A DNA stretch of 64,000 bases from Chloroflexota bacterium (GCA_021324795.1 JAJPIK010000052.1:1-64000), one strand, 5' to 3'; counted from the first letter of the stretch, positions 18,183-26,361 are shown. Numbers and translations: made by a program. Notes: generated by a model not told the origin, from the sequence alone.

Positions 18183-18698
18183 ATGCGTTGTCCATTCTGT
18201 GACGGTGGTGCCTCCCGGGTGCTCGATTCTCGCGAAGCCGGCCGCGGAGTACGCCGACGGCGCGTCTGCCAGAACTGCGGTCAACGGTTCACGACCTATG
18301 AAAGTCAGGCTCCCCTTGCCTTAACCATCCTCAAGCGCGGTGGACGAGCCGAAGGCTACGATCGTGCTAAGCTTCTCCACTCCCTTCAGGTGGTCTGCTA
18401 CAAACGCCCTGTGCCCGCCGTGCAGATTGAAGCGGCCGTCGACCGGATTGAAGCCGAGCTCGCGCGCTTAGGCCAATCGACAATCTCGTCGCTTCAACTT
18501 GCCAGCGTGGCCCTCGATCAGCTCAGCAGCCTTGATGAAATCGCCTATCTGAGCTACGCCAGCAGCGTCCGTCGCTTCCACGATGCCGAGGAGGTCCTCG
18601 CTGAGATTGAAGTCCTGCGGATGCTCCAGCGACGCAACGCCGAAGCACGCGTCCAAATGCGCCTCCAGTTCGACGAAGACCAACCCCACTGGAACTAA
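18183..18698 (+). CDS. nrdR: transcriptional repressor NrdR
   Basis: A 171-residue regulator of ribonucleotide reductase genes. The N-terminal zinc ribbon MRCPFCDGGASRVLDSRE and CQNCGQRFTTYE contributes four cysteines, and an ATP-cone nucleotide-sensing domain follows (residues about 50-140). NrdR with (d)ATP bound represses nrd promoters through paired NrdR boxes. The next gene is nrdJ, with paired AT-rich repeats just upstream of its promoter, which fits direct local control. The length matches the family, with about 15 extra C-terminal residues. Confidence 0.95.
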   Translation: MRCPFCDGGASRVLDSREAGRGVRRRRVCQNCGQRFTTYESQAPLALTILKRGGRAEGYDRAKLLHSLQVVCYKRPVPAVQIEAAVDRIEAELARLGQSTISSLQLASVALDQLSSLDEIAYLSYASSVRRFHDAEEVLAEIEVLRMLQRRNAEARVQMRLQFDEDQPHWN

Positions 18699-18829
18699 GC
18701 CGACCACCGGGGACAGTCAACACTCCTCGCTAGTTTTCTGGATCATCGTTCACGTTTCCTAAAGCGTGCTTGCCATTCGTTCCACCCCGAGCGGACTGAC
18801 ATATTGACAGACCAGCAGACTCATCGCCA

Positions 18830-18891
18830 TTGTATATAAATGTTTCACACTATCCGGCCACTCTTGTGTTTTTGTATATAATTGTTTCACA
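18830..18891 (+). promoter_or_regulatory. paired AT-rich 20-bp repeats, candidate NrdR operator
   Basis: TTGTATATAAATGTTTCACA (18830-18849) and TTGTATATAATTGTTTCACA (18872-18891) differ at one position. They are 42 bp apart start to start, about four helical turns, and the second ends 7 bp before the -35 box. NrdR boxes are known as paired AT-rich sites, usually about three turns apart. These are direct repeats and not a textbook NrdR palindrome, so assignment to NrdR is an inference from context. Confidence 0.6.
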
Positions 18892-18898
18892 GCGGGCC

Positions 18899-18927
18899 TT
18901 GACAAGTGCTGGTCTGTTGGCTATCAT
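18899..18927 (+). promoter_or_regulatory. promoter upstream of nrdJ
   Basis: A perfect TTGACA (18899-18904), a 17-nt spacer and TATCAT (18922-18927) make a strong promoter adjacent to the paired repeats. Transcription would begin near 18935 and leave a leader of about 495 nt before the nrdJ start. Confidence 0.7.
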
Positions 18928-19429
18928 AAGCTAACAGCGAGATAGCGGAGGGGTAGGCAAAAGCAGCAGATCGGCATCGAGACCCTGCTGTGTCCAAAAA
19001 GCACGAATTGCCAAGTCGGCATAGATGATGTTGCCGCAATGGCACGGAGTGAGGCCGGGGCTAAGCGTGCTGCTGTTTGGTAAGGCCGGGCGCCTTAAAA
19101 AACTTCACCTTGCCACCTGCCGTTCCCCCCTTTATCCTGGCGACCAGACCAGAAGCGGGCTAGCGCATGGCAGTCGTGTGACTGTCTAGTCAGATGCGCG
19201 GCGTTGCAGTAAAATGATGTGGTGGAACAGGTGTTCCAACCGACACCATCCGTCATGGGAAGGGTGGTGTTCGTGACTAGCTGTCGCCGTCGTGCGTCGA
19301 CCGGCCGTGCCAAAGCGCTCCGCGAAAGACTGATGCGGATCAGCCTCGGGTGGGTGTTTCCCGAGGAAAGGGTTGATTGGATTGATTTCTGGCACGAAAT
19401 GTTCATGGACTATGGAGAGGAGGCCCCGG
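18928..19429 (+). other. long nrdJ leader without a recognised gene
   Basis: This stretch contains hairpins (GCAGCAG with CTGCTG around 18964-18990; GGAAC with GTTCC at 19224-19237). An open frame, 19219-19455, starts with GTG, ends inside nrdJ, and has a protein-like second half (RLMRISLGWVFPEERVDW). No known riboswitch core could be matched. The leader could hold a leader peptide or a structured RNA. Confidence 0.35.
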
Positions 19430-21730
19430 GTGAGAATCGTCGATGGCGCGGATAGTCCGGCCGGAACTGCAGGCACGGTCCTACAAGGAATCCGTCAAAA
19501 GGTCTTCGAAGATCGCTACTCCTTGAAAGACCGCGATGGTCAACCGATCGAGCACTATCCCGAGCAGCTCTGGCAACGGGTCGCTACGAGTATCGCCTCG
19601 GTCGAGCCAACCGAGGAAAAACGCGCGCTCTGGGCCAATCGCTTCTACGAGGCGATGACAGACTTCCGCTTCGTTCCGGGCGGGCGCATCCTCGCCGGTG
19701 CTGGTTCCGGACACAAGGTAACGTATTACAATTGTTATGTCATCCCAAGTCCAGAAGACTCCCGCTCCGGCATCCTCGATAATCTCAAGATCATGACCGA
19801 AATCATGGCCCGAGGCGGCGGGGTCGGCGTCAATCTGTCGACATTGCGCCCCCGTGGCTCATACATCCGCACGGTGAATGGCACCGCCTCTGGGCCATGC
19901 TCCTGGGCTCAGCTTTACTCAGTGGCAACCGGCGACGTGATCCAGCAGGGGGGGTCCCGACGGGGCGCTCTCATGATCATGCTCGATGACAACCACCCTG
20001 ACATCGAGGAGTTCATCACTGTCAAGCGGCGACCCGGCATGATCGAGCACGCTAACCTGTCAGTTTGTGTGTCCGACCGCTTCATGGAGGCGGTAAGCAC
20101 CGATTCAGAGTGGGATCTCGTCTGGGAAGGCAAGGTTCACCGCACCGTGCGCGCCCGCGACCTCTGGAATCTGATCTGCGAATCGGCCTGGACCTCCGCT
20201 GAACCGGGCGTCGTCTTCATCGACCGGTATAACAAGCTTTCGAACACGTGGTATTACGAAAATATCCGATGCGTTAACCCATGTGGCGAACAGGGTCTAC
20301 CGCCATGGGGGGTTTGTAATTTAGGCGCGCTTAACCTCGCTGCCTTCGTGAAAAATGGCAGCCTCGACTACGATCTCCTCGCCGAGCATGCCCGGATCGC
20401 GATTCGCTTTCTGGACGACGTTATCGACGCCAACGATTACTTCATTGAGGAAAATCGGATTGCCCAGCTTGGCACGCGACGTACGGGCCTAGGCACGATG
20501 GGCCTCGCCGACGCGCTCTTGCTCATGGAGCTTCGCTACGGCAGCGACGAATCGCTCAAGGTCATTGAGAAGATCTACCAGACGATCCGCGACGCCGCTT
20601 ACGACTCTTCCTGCGACATCGCAGCCGAAAAGGGTGCCTTTGCCAGGTTCGACCGCGAGAAGTACCTCCAAGGCGAATTCATCAAGCGCTTACCAGAACG
20701 CATCCGGGCCAAGATCGCCCAGCATGGTATCCGCAACGCGGTTATCCTGACCCAGGCCCCAACTGGCACGACGAGCTTGCTCTCCGGCGTCAGCTCGGGC
20801 ATTGAGCCAGTCTATGACTTTGCCATGGTCCGGCGCGATCGGACCGGCGAGCATGTGCTCTACCATCCGATCTTCGAGGCATGGCGCCGTGCTCATCCGG
20901 ACGCGGCGGTGCCGGACTGGTTCGTCAAAGCTGCCGATCTGACTCCCGAAGAACACGTGCGCGTTCAGGCGCTGATTCAACGTTACACCGACTCGAGCAT
21001 CTCGAAGACGGTCAACGCGCCCAACGACCACACACCGGAGCAGGTTGATACCCTCTACCGCTTGGCCTATGAGCTCGGCTGCAAGGGCATTACTTATTAC
21101 CGTGATGGCTCACGTGACGCGGTCCTGACCCACTTGGAAGACGAAAAGGAGAGTGCAAAGACGGTAGCCACGACGCCGATCGGCGAAGAGGTCGCTCAGC
21201 TCCGCGTTCGGCCTCACGTCTTGACCGGCGCCACCTACCGGACGCCAACTCCTGTCGGCACGGTATTCATCACGATCAATTCGGATCCAGCGGGCAACAT
21301 CTGCGAGGTCTTCGTGACCGTCGGCCGCGCCGGCTCGGACATCGCGGCCGATGCCGAGGCGATCGGACGCCTCATCTCACTCGCCTTCCGGATTCCTTCA
21401 GCCCTTTCGCCGCATAGCATCGCCGAGGCGGTGATCGACCAACTCTCCGGCATCGGCGGCAGTACCTCACTGGGCTTCGGAAACGCTCGGGTCCGATCGC
21501 TTGCTGACGCGGTAGCGAAGGTTCTCGCTGAGCACGTGGGTTTGTCGCAGACCCCACGGGTGATCGTCTCCGCGGAATCCCACCCGGATGATAACGGTAT
21601 GAGCAACGGCCACGCCGGGATCCCGCGCGCCCGCACCACCGGCGATTTCTGCCCAAGCTGCGGTCAAATCGCCTTGGTCAACGAAGAGGGCTGCCACAAG
21701 TGCTACGTGTGCGGTTACTCGTCGTGTTAA
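19430..21730 (+). CDS. nrdJ: adenosylcobalamin-dependent ribonucleotide reductase (class II)
   Basis: A 766-residue enzyme reducing ribonucleotides to deoxyribonucleotides using a radical from adenosylcobalamin. Class II blocks are evident: FVPGGRILAGAGSGHKVTYYNCY, ARGGGVGVNLSTLRPRG, NPCGEQGLPPWGVCNLG (active-site NPCGE) and TQAPTGTTSLLSGVSSGIEP. The C-terminus ends in two cysteine pairs (CPSCGQ and CHKCYVCG), a zinc-ribbon-like tail carrying the redox cysteines. The start is the GTG at 19430, preceded by GGAGAGGAGG; the ATG at 19412 is an alternative. The gene follows nrdR and has paired upstream repeats. It requires B12, but no cobalamin synthesis genes lie nearby. Confidence 0.95.
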   Translation: MRIVDGADSPAGTAGTVLQGIRQKVFEDRYSLKDRDGQPIEHYPEQLWQRVATSIASVEPTEEKRALWANRFYEAMTDFRFVPGGRILAGAGSGHKVTYYNCYVIPSPEDSRSGILDNLKIMTEIMARGGGVGVNLSTLRPRGSYIRTVNGTASGPCSWAQLYSVATGDVIQQGGSRRGALMIMLDDNHPDIEEFITVKRRPGMIEHANLSVCVSDRFMEAVSTDSEWDLVWEGKVHRTVRARDLWNLICESAWTSAEPGVVFIDRYNKLSNTWYYENIRCVNPCGEQGLPPWGVCNLGALNLAAFVKNGSLDYDLLAEHARIAIRFLDDVIDANDYFIEENRIAQLGTRRTGLGTMGLADALLLMELRYGSDESLKVIEKIYQTIRDAAYDSSCDIAAEKGAFARFDREKYLQGEFIKRLPERIRAKIAQHGIRNAVILTQAPTGTTSLLSGVSSGIEPVYDFAMVRRDRTGEHVLYHPIFEAWRRAHPDAAVPDWFVKAADLTPEEHVRVQALIQRYTDSSISKTVNAPNDHTPEQVDTLYRLAYELGCKGITYYRDGSRDAVLTHLEDEKESAKTVATTPIGEEVAQLRVRPHVLTGATYRTPTPVGTVFITINSDPAGNICEVFVTVGRAGSDIAADAEAIGRLISLAFRIPSALSPHSIAEAVIDQLSGIGGSTSLGFGNARVRSLADAVAKVLAEHVGLSQTPRVIVSAESHPDDNGMSNGHAGIPRARTTGDFCPSCGQIALVNEEGCHKCYVCGYSSC

Positions 21731-21754
21731 CCTATTCCCCCTAGACTCGGCGTT

Positions 21755-21805
21755 AGGGGTGGCGTCAGTCTCTCTCGTCGAGATGGAGAGACTGACGCCA
21801 CCCCT
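21755..21805. terminator. 20-bp perfect inverted repeat after nrdJ
   Basis: AGGGGTGGCGTCAGTCTCTC (21755-21774) is exactly complementary to 21786-21805, with an 11-nt loop. No T-run follows on either strand, so it is not a canonical intrinsic terminator. It sits 24 bp after nrdJ and probably acts as a transcript end or RNA-stability structure. Confidence 0.6.
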
Positions 21806-21909
21806 ACTCGCATCGGGAAATCCGTACGGATCTTTTCCGCGCTATTGACGCTAACGGGTAAGCAGCGTATGCTGTCAAGGAAGGTCGTTTCTCTCACGAG
21901 CACCGGTCG

Positions 21910-22740
21910 ATGAACGAAGCTCTCCGAACCTCTGAACACCACGGCGTGCGTTGGTTCACCTTTCGATGCTTCGATCCTTGGCAACCGGTCATGGCGGTTG
22001 TCAGTTCGCGCCATGGTGGGGTGAGCAGCGACGGTAAAGCCACGCTCAATCTGAGTTACGCGGTCGGTGACGTGCCAGAACGTGTCACCGAAAATCGTCG
22101 CCGCTTGGTCGAGGCAATCGGGATTAATGGTACACCGGTGATCTGCGCGGCTCAGGTTCATGGCTGCAATGTCGCGGTGGTCGACGAATCGGCCGCGGGC
22201 GCTGGATTCTCCGGCCCGATGAGTGCAATCCAGACAGTAGACGCACTAGTCACTGATCGGCCCAATCTAGCCCTCTGGCTTGGTTTTGCCGATTGCGTTC
22301 CCATCGTGGCCTACGATCCTGACCGTCCAGCAATTGGCATTGCCCACGCTGGTTGGCGGGGTACTCTCCTCGAGGTATCGCGCTGCCTGATCGAAACGAT
22401 GCAAGCCGCTTTTGGTAGTCGTCCAGCGGCACTTCGGGTAGCGATCGGGCCATCGATTGGGCCTTGCTGTTATGAGGTAGGACCGGACGTCGAAGCCGCT
22501 TTCCGCGACCGTTGGAGAGCACTGAGTGTACCGATCTTTCGCCACGCGGGAGACCACCGCTATCTGAATCTTTGGGAAGCGAACCGTCGTTCCCTGTTAG
22601 CCGCTGGCGTACCGGCCGAACAGATTGCGCTCACGAACACCTGCACTGCCTGCGAAGTCGACGATTTCTTCTCTCACCGTGCTCAGAGGGGCCAAGCTGG
22701 TCGCTTCGCCGTCATCGTCGGACTGCGCAAAGGAGGATGA
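21910..22740 (+). CDS. pgeF: peptidoglycan editing factor PgeF (YfiH/DUF152, laccase-like fold)
   Basis: A 276-residue member of the YfiH family, with a metal site built from His and Cys residues. Visible motifs are AAQVHGCNVAVVDE, LWLGFADCVPIVAYDP (metal-binding Cys) and GIAHAGWRGTLLEVSRCLIETM, with GPSIGPCCYEVG later. The family is described as removing mis-incorporated residues from UDP-MurNAc peptides; purine nucleoside activity has been reported for relatives. It sits immediately before yggS (3-bp gap), a linkage common in bacteria. The start is the ATG at 21910. Confidence 0.9.
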   Translation: MNEALRTSEHHGVRWFTFRCFDPWQPVMAVVSSRHGGVSSDGKATLNLSYAVGDVPERVTENRRRLVEAIGINGTPVICAAQVHGCNVAVVDESAAGAGFSGPMSAIQTVDALVTDRPNLALWLGFADCVPIVAYDPDRPAIGIAHAGWRGTLLEVSRCLIETMQAAFGSRPAALRVAIGPSIGPCCYEVGPDVEAAFRDRWRALSVPIFRHAGDHRYLNLWEANRRSLLAAGVPAEQIALTNTCTACEVDDFFSHRAQRGQAGRFAVIVGLRKGG

Positions 22741-22743
22741 CCA

Positions 22744-23466
22744 ATGCATCTCGAAACGGCTCGTCTAAGCACCCTGGCCGAGCGTATTGAGTGGGTTCGT
22801 CAGACTATCGCCAACGCTGCTCGACGGGCTGGGCGGAATCCCGACGACGTGACCCTCGTCGCGGTAAGTAAGACAGTGAGCGCCGAGCAGATTCTCGCCG
22901 CCACCGAGCTAGGGATCCACCACTTCGGAGAGAATCGGGTTCAAGAAGCCGAGAAAAAGATCATCGCCTTGGCCGACCGGCTTCCGTCCGACGTGACTTG
23001 GCACCTCGTCGGTCACCTTCAGTCGAACAAGGCCCGCACCGCGATGGCTATCTTTGCCATGATTGAATCAGTTGACTCACTCCGCCTGGCCACGGTGTTG
23101 AGTCGCCTGGCGGTCGAGCGTGGTACGCCGGCCTCAATTCTGCTGGAGGTGAACGTTGCCGGTGAAGCAAGCAAGTTTGGCTTCACACCAACTGCCTTAC
23201 CAAATGTTCTACCGGCTATTCTGTCGCTGCCCATGCTCGAGGTTCGTGGGCTCATGACAGTGGCACCAGCCGCTGACAATCCCGAAGAGGTGCGTCCGGT
23301 GTTTCGGCATCTCCGCGAATTGCGTAACGCATTGAATACCAGCCTGCCAAACGTCCATTTGCGTGAGCTATCGATGGGTATGACCAACGATTTTCCCGTA
23401 GCGATCGAGGAAGGAGCGACTATTGTGCGGGTTGGGCGCGCGATCTTTGGTGAGCGATCGGCTTGA
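22744..23466 (+). CDS. yggS: PLP homeostasis protein (YggS/PROSC family)
   Basis: A 240-residue PLP-binding TIM-barrel protein lacking the second domain of alanine racemase. The PLP lysine is in VTLVAVSKTVSAEQI (about residues 38-52); GIHHFGENRVQEAEKKI, WHLVGHLQSNKA and the final SMGMTNDFPVAIEEGATIVRVG are family signatures. The ribosome-binding site GGAGGATGACC overlaps the end of pgeF, indicating translational coupling. The family controls free pyridoxal phosphate and amino-acid pools. Confidence 0.93.
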   Translation: MHLETARLSTLAERIEWVRQTIANAARRAGRNPDDVTLVAVSKTVSAEQILAATELGIHHFGENRVQEAEKKIIALADRLPSDVTWHLVGHLQSNKARTAMAIFAMIESVDSLRLATVLSRLAVERGTPASILLEVNVAGEASKFGFTPTALPNVLPAILSLPMLEVRGLMTVAPAADNPEEVRPVFRHLRELRNALNTSLPNVHLRELSMGMTNDFPVAIEEGATIVRVGRAIFGERSA

Positions 23467-23555
23467 GCACACTGCGGAGTTAGACCATTTCTGCTAGAAT
23501 TCCTGGTGGGAATTTTAGCTGAGCGCCCGGATTCATTGGCGATAAAGAGGCACCG

Positions 23556-23822
23556 GTGGCAAGTTTTCTCATCGTCTTCGTTAACCTGCTGTTCAATATT
23601 CTGACGTTCGCGATCTTAATTCGCGCGTTGATTTCGTGGTTCCCAATCGCGCCCGATAGTCCCTTGATTCGACTCCTCGACGACGTCACCGAGCCGATTC
23701 TCGCACCACTGCGTCGGATCGTCCCGCGCCTGGGGATGTTTGACATCACGCCGATTGTCGCGATGTTCGCCTTACAGATCATTCAGCAAATCTTGATCTC
23801 GGGGCTGACGAGTGCTCTCTAG
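23556..23822 (+). CDS. YggT family membrane protein
   Basis: An 88-residue protein with two hydrophobic segments separated by a conserved loop: the first helix FVNLLFNILTFAILIRALISW, then DDVTEPILAPLRRIVPRLGMFDITPIVAM and a second helix. The PxLxPxR loop is the family hallmark. YggT proteins lie downstream of yggS in many genomes and are linked to osmotic stress tolerance or division-site factors; the exact role is unknown. The start is GTG at 23556. Confidence 0.88.
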   Translation: MASFLIVFVNLLFNILTFAILIRALISWFPIAPDSPLIRLLDDVTEPILAPLRRIVPRLGMFDITPIVAMFALQIIQQILISGLTSAL

Positions 23823-23876
23823 ATTCACACGCTGCGAGCCCTCTCGGGACGTCATTTTGTAGTAGCAGTAGGGAAC

Positions 23877-24377
23877 GTGGAGCCACAATCAGCTTGGCAG
23901 GATGCCCCCTCCGAGCCATGGCGAATCATCGCCGAACGGAAGATCGCCGAGGCCATAGCGGAAGGACGTTTTCGTGACCTCCCGGGTGAAGGCCAGCCGC
24001 TCGTCCTCGACGATAACCCGTTTGAGCCCCCCGAGGCACGTCTAGCCAACCGGATCCTGAAAAACGCGGGTTTCGCACCGCCGTGGGTCGAGATCGGTCA
24101 CGATGTCGACCACCGTTCTCTCATTGTCGAAGCCGCCCGCCAGCGCCTGCGTGATGCCGTGGCGCGCCAACGCTCTGAGATCGCTCCTAACCGACAGCGC
24201 TTGTTGGCTCTCGTCTCGGCCTATCTCGACGCCGTCGAACAACTGAACGAGTCTATTGACCGATTCAACCTCGCCGTGCCAATCGCTAGCCTGCAGAAGT
24301 CGCGGTTATCGATTCGCTACGAGCTCAACCACTTGGCTCGCGCGGGACTCCCCGTTCCCCAACGAGCGGATGATTAG
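23877..24377 (+). CDS. DUF1992 (DnaJ subfamily C member 28-like) protein
   Basis: A 166-residue protein with the DUF1992 core: IIAERKIAEAIAEGRFRDLPGEGQPL, followed by an acidic N-P-F-E-P-P segment and LANRILKNAGFAPPWVE. Most bacterial members lack a J-domain, as here. The C-terminal half is helical and charged (RQRLRDAVARQRSEIAPNR). Molecular function is unknown. The GTG at 23877 places the family motif at the usual distance. It converges with the small gene at 24401. Confidence 0.85.
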   Translation: MEPQSAWQDAPSEPWRIIAERKIAEAIAEGRFRDLPGEGQPLVLDDNPFEPPEARLANRILKNAGFAPPWVEIGHDVDHRSLIVEAARQRLRDAVARQRSEIAPNRQRLLALVSAYLDAVEQLNESIDRFNLAVPIASLQKSRLSIRYELNHLARAGLPVPQRADD

Positions 24378-24400
24378 TATATTTTTAGTATGTTGAAGAA

Positions 24401-24751
24401 TCAGTGTATGCCGACCAAACGCTGGCGAAACGCCCATTCGACCTGCTCGGCCAGCGTTCCAACCTGATTAAAAGCATCGTCCGGGAGACGACCTCGTAAC
24501 CAAAGCTGGCCCAATCGGGTAACCGCGGGCTCAATAATCAGATCTTCGACGTCTGCCAGAGCCCAGCCATTGTTGGCCGCGCGCATCAGAACCCCGACTG
24601 CACGCTCGTAATCGTTTCCCAGAAGTGCGTACATCAGATCGTCGGCCTGGGGACCTAACGGCACACCATAGATGCCTTTATGTCGACGTACCGCCGGGTC
24701 TGGATGTACTGCCGGCGAGTAACGGTATTGAGGGAAAGTTGCTAAGCTCAC
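24401..24751 (-). CDS. stand-alone cobalamin-binding 'cap'-like helical domain protein
   Basis: A protein of about 116 residues matching the four-helix cap module that precedes the B12-binding Rossmann domain in methionine synthase, CarH-type regulators and corrinoid proteins. The pattern is LLGNDYERAVGVLMRAANNGW, then VEDLIIEPAVTRLGQLWLRGRL. The Rossmann domain with its D-x-H-x-x-G cobalt ligand is absent, and no continuation exists in another frame before the convergent neighbour. The GTG at 24751 is preferred because GGAGG lies 9 nt upstream; the ATG at 24760 abuts that site. It may be a degraded regulator or a small sensor; cobalamin binding is unproven. Confidence 0.55.
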   Translation of the reverse strand: MSLATFPQYRYSPAVHPDPAVRRHKGIYGVPLGPQADDLMYALLGNDYERAVGVLMRAANNGWALADVEDLIIEPAVTRLGQLWLRGRLPDDAFNQVGTLAEQVEWAFRQRLVGIH

Positions 24752-24836
24752 GTTGCGCATCCTCCGTCGTTCAGCGAGCCGTGCGAACACTAGGCCCGCT
24801 CCAACCATTCGTCAGAACGATGGAGTGGCCCAAACG

Positions 24837-25301
24837 TTACAGAACTGAAGAAGGAATTTCGCTCCGCAATTCGGCGAGGATAGCCACGTCCGAGGCAACC
24901 TGACGGCGCTGGCTCCAGGGCAAGGCCTCGCCTTCAACGTCATTGCGCCCCCAGAACCCGTCGTCTTTCACCTCGAGCACTTCAACTTCAATCATTGTCG
25001 TCGGTACGATCACTGAATCCATGCGCTCTTTGATAATCCGCGCCTCTCCCTTGATGCTCACTGTCAGATTTCCGCCAAGGACAGAGATACGGACGTGGCC
25101 ATTGCTGCGGATGTTAGCTACTGTTTCGACGCCGCTATCGATCGCCATGCGAATAATGCGCGGCGATACCGCGACGATCCACGAGATCGGAGCGGTATCT
25201 GGCCAGCCATCCTGGTCGACCGTGGCCACGTAAACGACTCGGTGGCCGCGCAAGTACTCGACGAGTTTCGAGGGTAACTCTTCACCGATGATGACACCCA
25301 T
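24837..25301 (-). CDS. pyridoxamine 5'-phosphate oxidase-fold flavin-binding protein
   Basis: A 154-residue split-barrel protein. The N-terminal strand pattern VVYVATVDQDGWPDTAPISWIVAV and the later GHVRISVLGGNLTVSIKGEARII are typical of the PNPOx-like FMN/F420/heme-binding superfamily. True PdxH length and C-terminal signature are missing, so the substrate is unknown. GGAGG lies 7 nt upstream of the ATG at 25301. A strong promoter and two dyad operators in its leader imply tight regulation. It may be co-transcribed with the downstream cap-like gene (85-bp gap). Confidence 0.75.
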   Translation of the reverse strand: MGVIIGEELPSKLVEYLRGHRVVYVATVDQDGWPDTAPISWIVAVSPRIIRMAIDSGVETVANIRSNGHVRISVLGGNLTVSIKGEARIIKERMDSVIVPTTMIEVEVLEVKDDGFWGRNDVEGEALPWSQRRQVASDVAILAELRSEIPSSVL

Positions 25302-25346
25302 CGCTGTTCCTCCACCGCATTGAGGAATTGGAAAAAGCGCGTTTCA

Positions 25347-25394
25347 TTCACGGGCGGTGAACGTCATCTATCGGTCTCATTCACACCCGCTGAA
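25347..25394 (-). promoter_or_regulatory. two dyad operators 33 bp apart
   Basis: TTCACGGGCGGTGAA (25347-25361) is a perfect TTCAC-N5-GTGAA dyad. TTCACACCCGCTGAA (25380-25394) is a variant with outer arms TTCA/TGAA intact. Each is preceded by CA on the plus strand, and the starts are 33 bp apart, about three helical turns. Both fall between the minus-strand promoter and the PNPOx-like gene start. They look like a repressor site pair; the regulator is unknown. Confidence 0.55.
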
Positions 25395-25422
25395 CAATCG
25401 CTCGGAGCCTGCCTCGCCCACG

Positions 25423-25452
25423 AGTATAATTTGTGGTTGCGATAAGTGTCAA
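25423..25452 (-). promoter_or_regulatory. promoter of the PNPOx-like gene
   Basis: On the minus strand: perfect TTGACA (25452-25447), an 18-nt spacer, then TATACT (25428-25423). A dyad TCAACT-TAT-AGTTGA (25449-25463) overlaps the -35 and also lies at the end of the upstream gene. Confidence 0.7.
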
Positions 25453-25464
25453 CTTATAGTTGAG

Positions 25465-26301
25465 TTAGGCGGTTGCCGTCCAGGTCACTCTCACGACCTC
25501 ACCGGGTCGGCCAAGCGGTCCTAACGGTTTGCCATTGTAGGTGACGCTGACGTTTCCGGCATCGCCTGACCAGATCATGAGAGTTCGGTTCGCCCTCCAG
25601 GTATGCTTATCACCATTTTGAAGAATACCGCTGAAGACCACTTTACCATCGGCCTCCACCTGCATCCAAACTCGTCCGGAGATCGCCGCGTCAATGCGCA
25701 CGCCCTTCTGAGGCGTTGCGGTCGGAATGAGCGTCGCCGTCGGAACCGGTGGTGTGGTTGGCGTCGGTGAAGGCTGAGCGAGTGGCTGGGACGTCGGCAC
25801 CAGGGTCGCCGACGTGGCCGTTGGTGGTGGGGCCGTCGGACTAGGTAGCGGAGTCAAAGCAAGCAATGCAATACTTCGCGGCGTTGGCGGCAAGCTGGCT
25901 CCAGAAACGTAGGTAGACACCTGCTGGTACAGATAGCCAACGAGAGCAAGCAGGAAAACGACCCCAAACGCCGGCCAGAGATATCCGGGTACGCCGGTCG
26001 AAGACCGAACTATCCGAGCAGTCTCTGGTTGAACCTTGGGAACCAACGGGACCGCGAGTTGCTTTTTGAACGCGGTGACGAACGGCTCAGGATCGAGACC
26101 AAGGAATTTTGCGTACTTTGTGATCAAGCCGATCGCAAAGACCGGGGCCGGTAATACGTGGTAGTCGTCATCTTCGATCGCCGCGAGGTAGCGTTCGCGG
26201 ATCCGTGTCTGCTGTTCCACCTGCGCCAAAGTCAGTTGGCGCCTCAATCGTTCCTGTCGCAACAGGACGCCCCTGGCTTGGTTGACACCATTGTCTTCCA
26301 T
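25465..26301 (-). CDS. RodZ-like membrane helix-turn-helix protein
   Basis: A 278-residue protein with a cytoplasmic HTH domain (residues about 10-75; LRRQLTLAQVEQQTRIRERYLAAIEDDDY). Then come a single transmembrane helix (about 105-128), an external Pro/Thr/Ala-rich tether (about 135-190) and a C-terminal DUF4115 beta domain (VWMQVEADGKVVFSGILQNGDKHTW). This is the RodZ architecture, linking MreB to cell-wall growth. In lineages lacking MreB such proteins may have other envelope roles. GGAGG precedes the start. It has its own promoter in the 116-bp gap from the methyltransferase gene. Confidence 0.8.
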   Translation of the reverse strand: MEDNGVNQARGVLLRQERLRRQLTLAQVEQQTRIRERYLAAIEDDDYHVLPAPVFAIGLITKYAKFLGLDPEPFVTAFKKQLAVPLVPKVQPETARIVRSSTGVPGYLWPAFGVVFLLALVGYLYQQVSTYVSGASLPPTPRSIALLALTPLPSPTAPPPTATSATLVPTSQPLAQPSPTPTTPPVPTATLIPTATPQKGVRIDAAISGRVWMQVEADGKVVFSGILQNGDKHTWRANRTLMIWSGDAGNVSVTYNGKPLGPLGRPGEVVRVTWTATA

Positions 26302-26361
26302 GCGTCCTCCTGGCGATTGGCGGCTAGGTTATTTGGATTCGGAAAGTCTCTCCCCCCGCCC

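Noticed and set aside
18928-19100. Possible cobalamin riboswitch in the nrdJ leader (GAGACCCTGC resembles part of a B12 box)
   Set aside because: The conserved core upstream of a B12 box is missing, and the promoter lies too close for a full aptamer.
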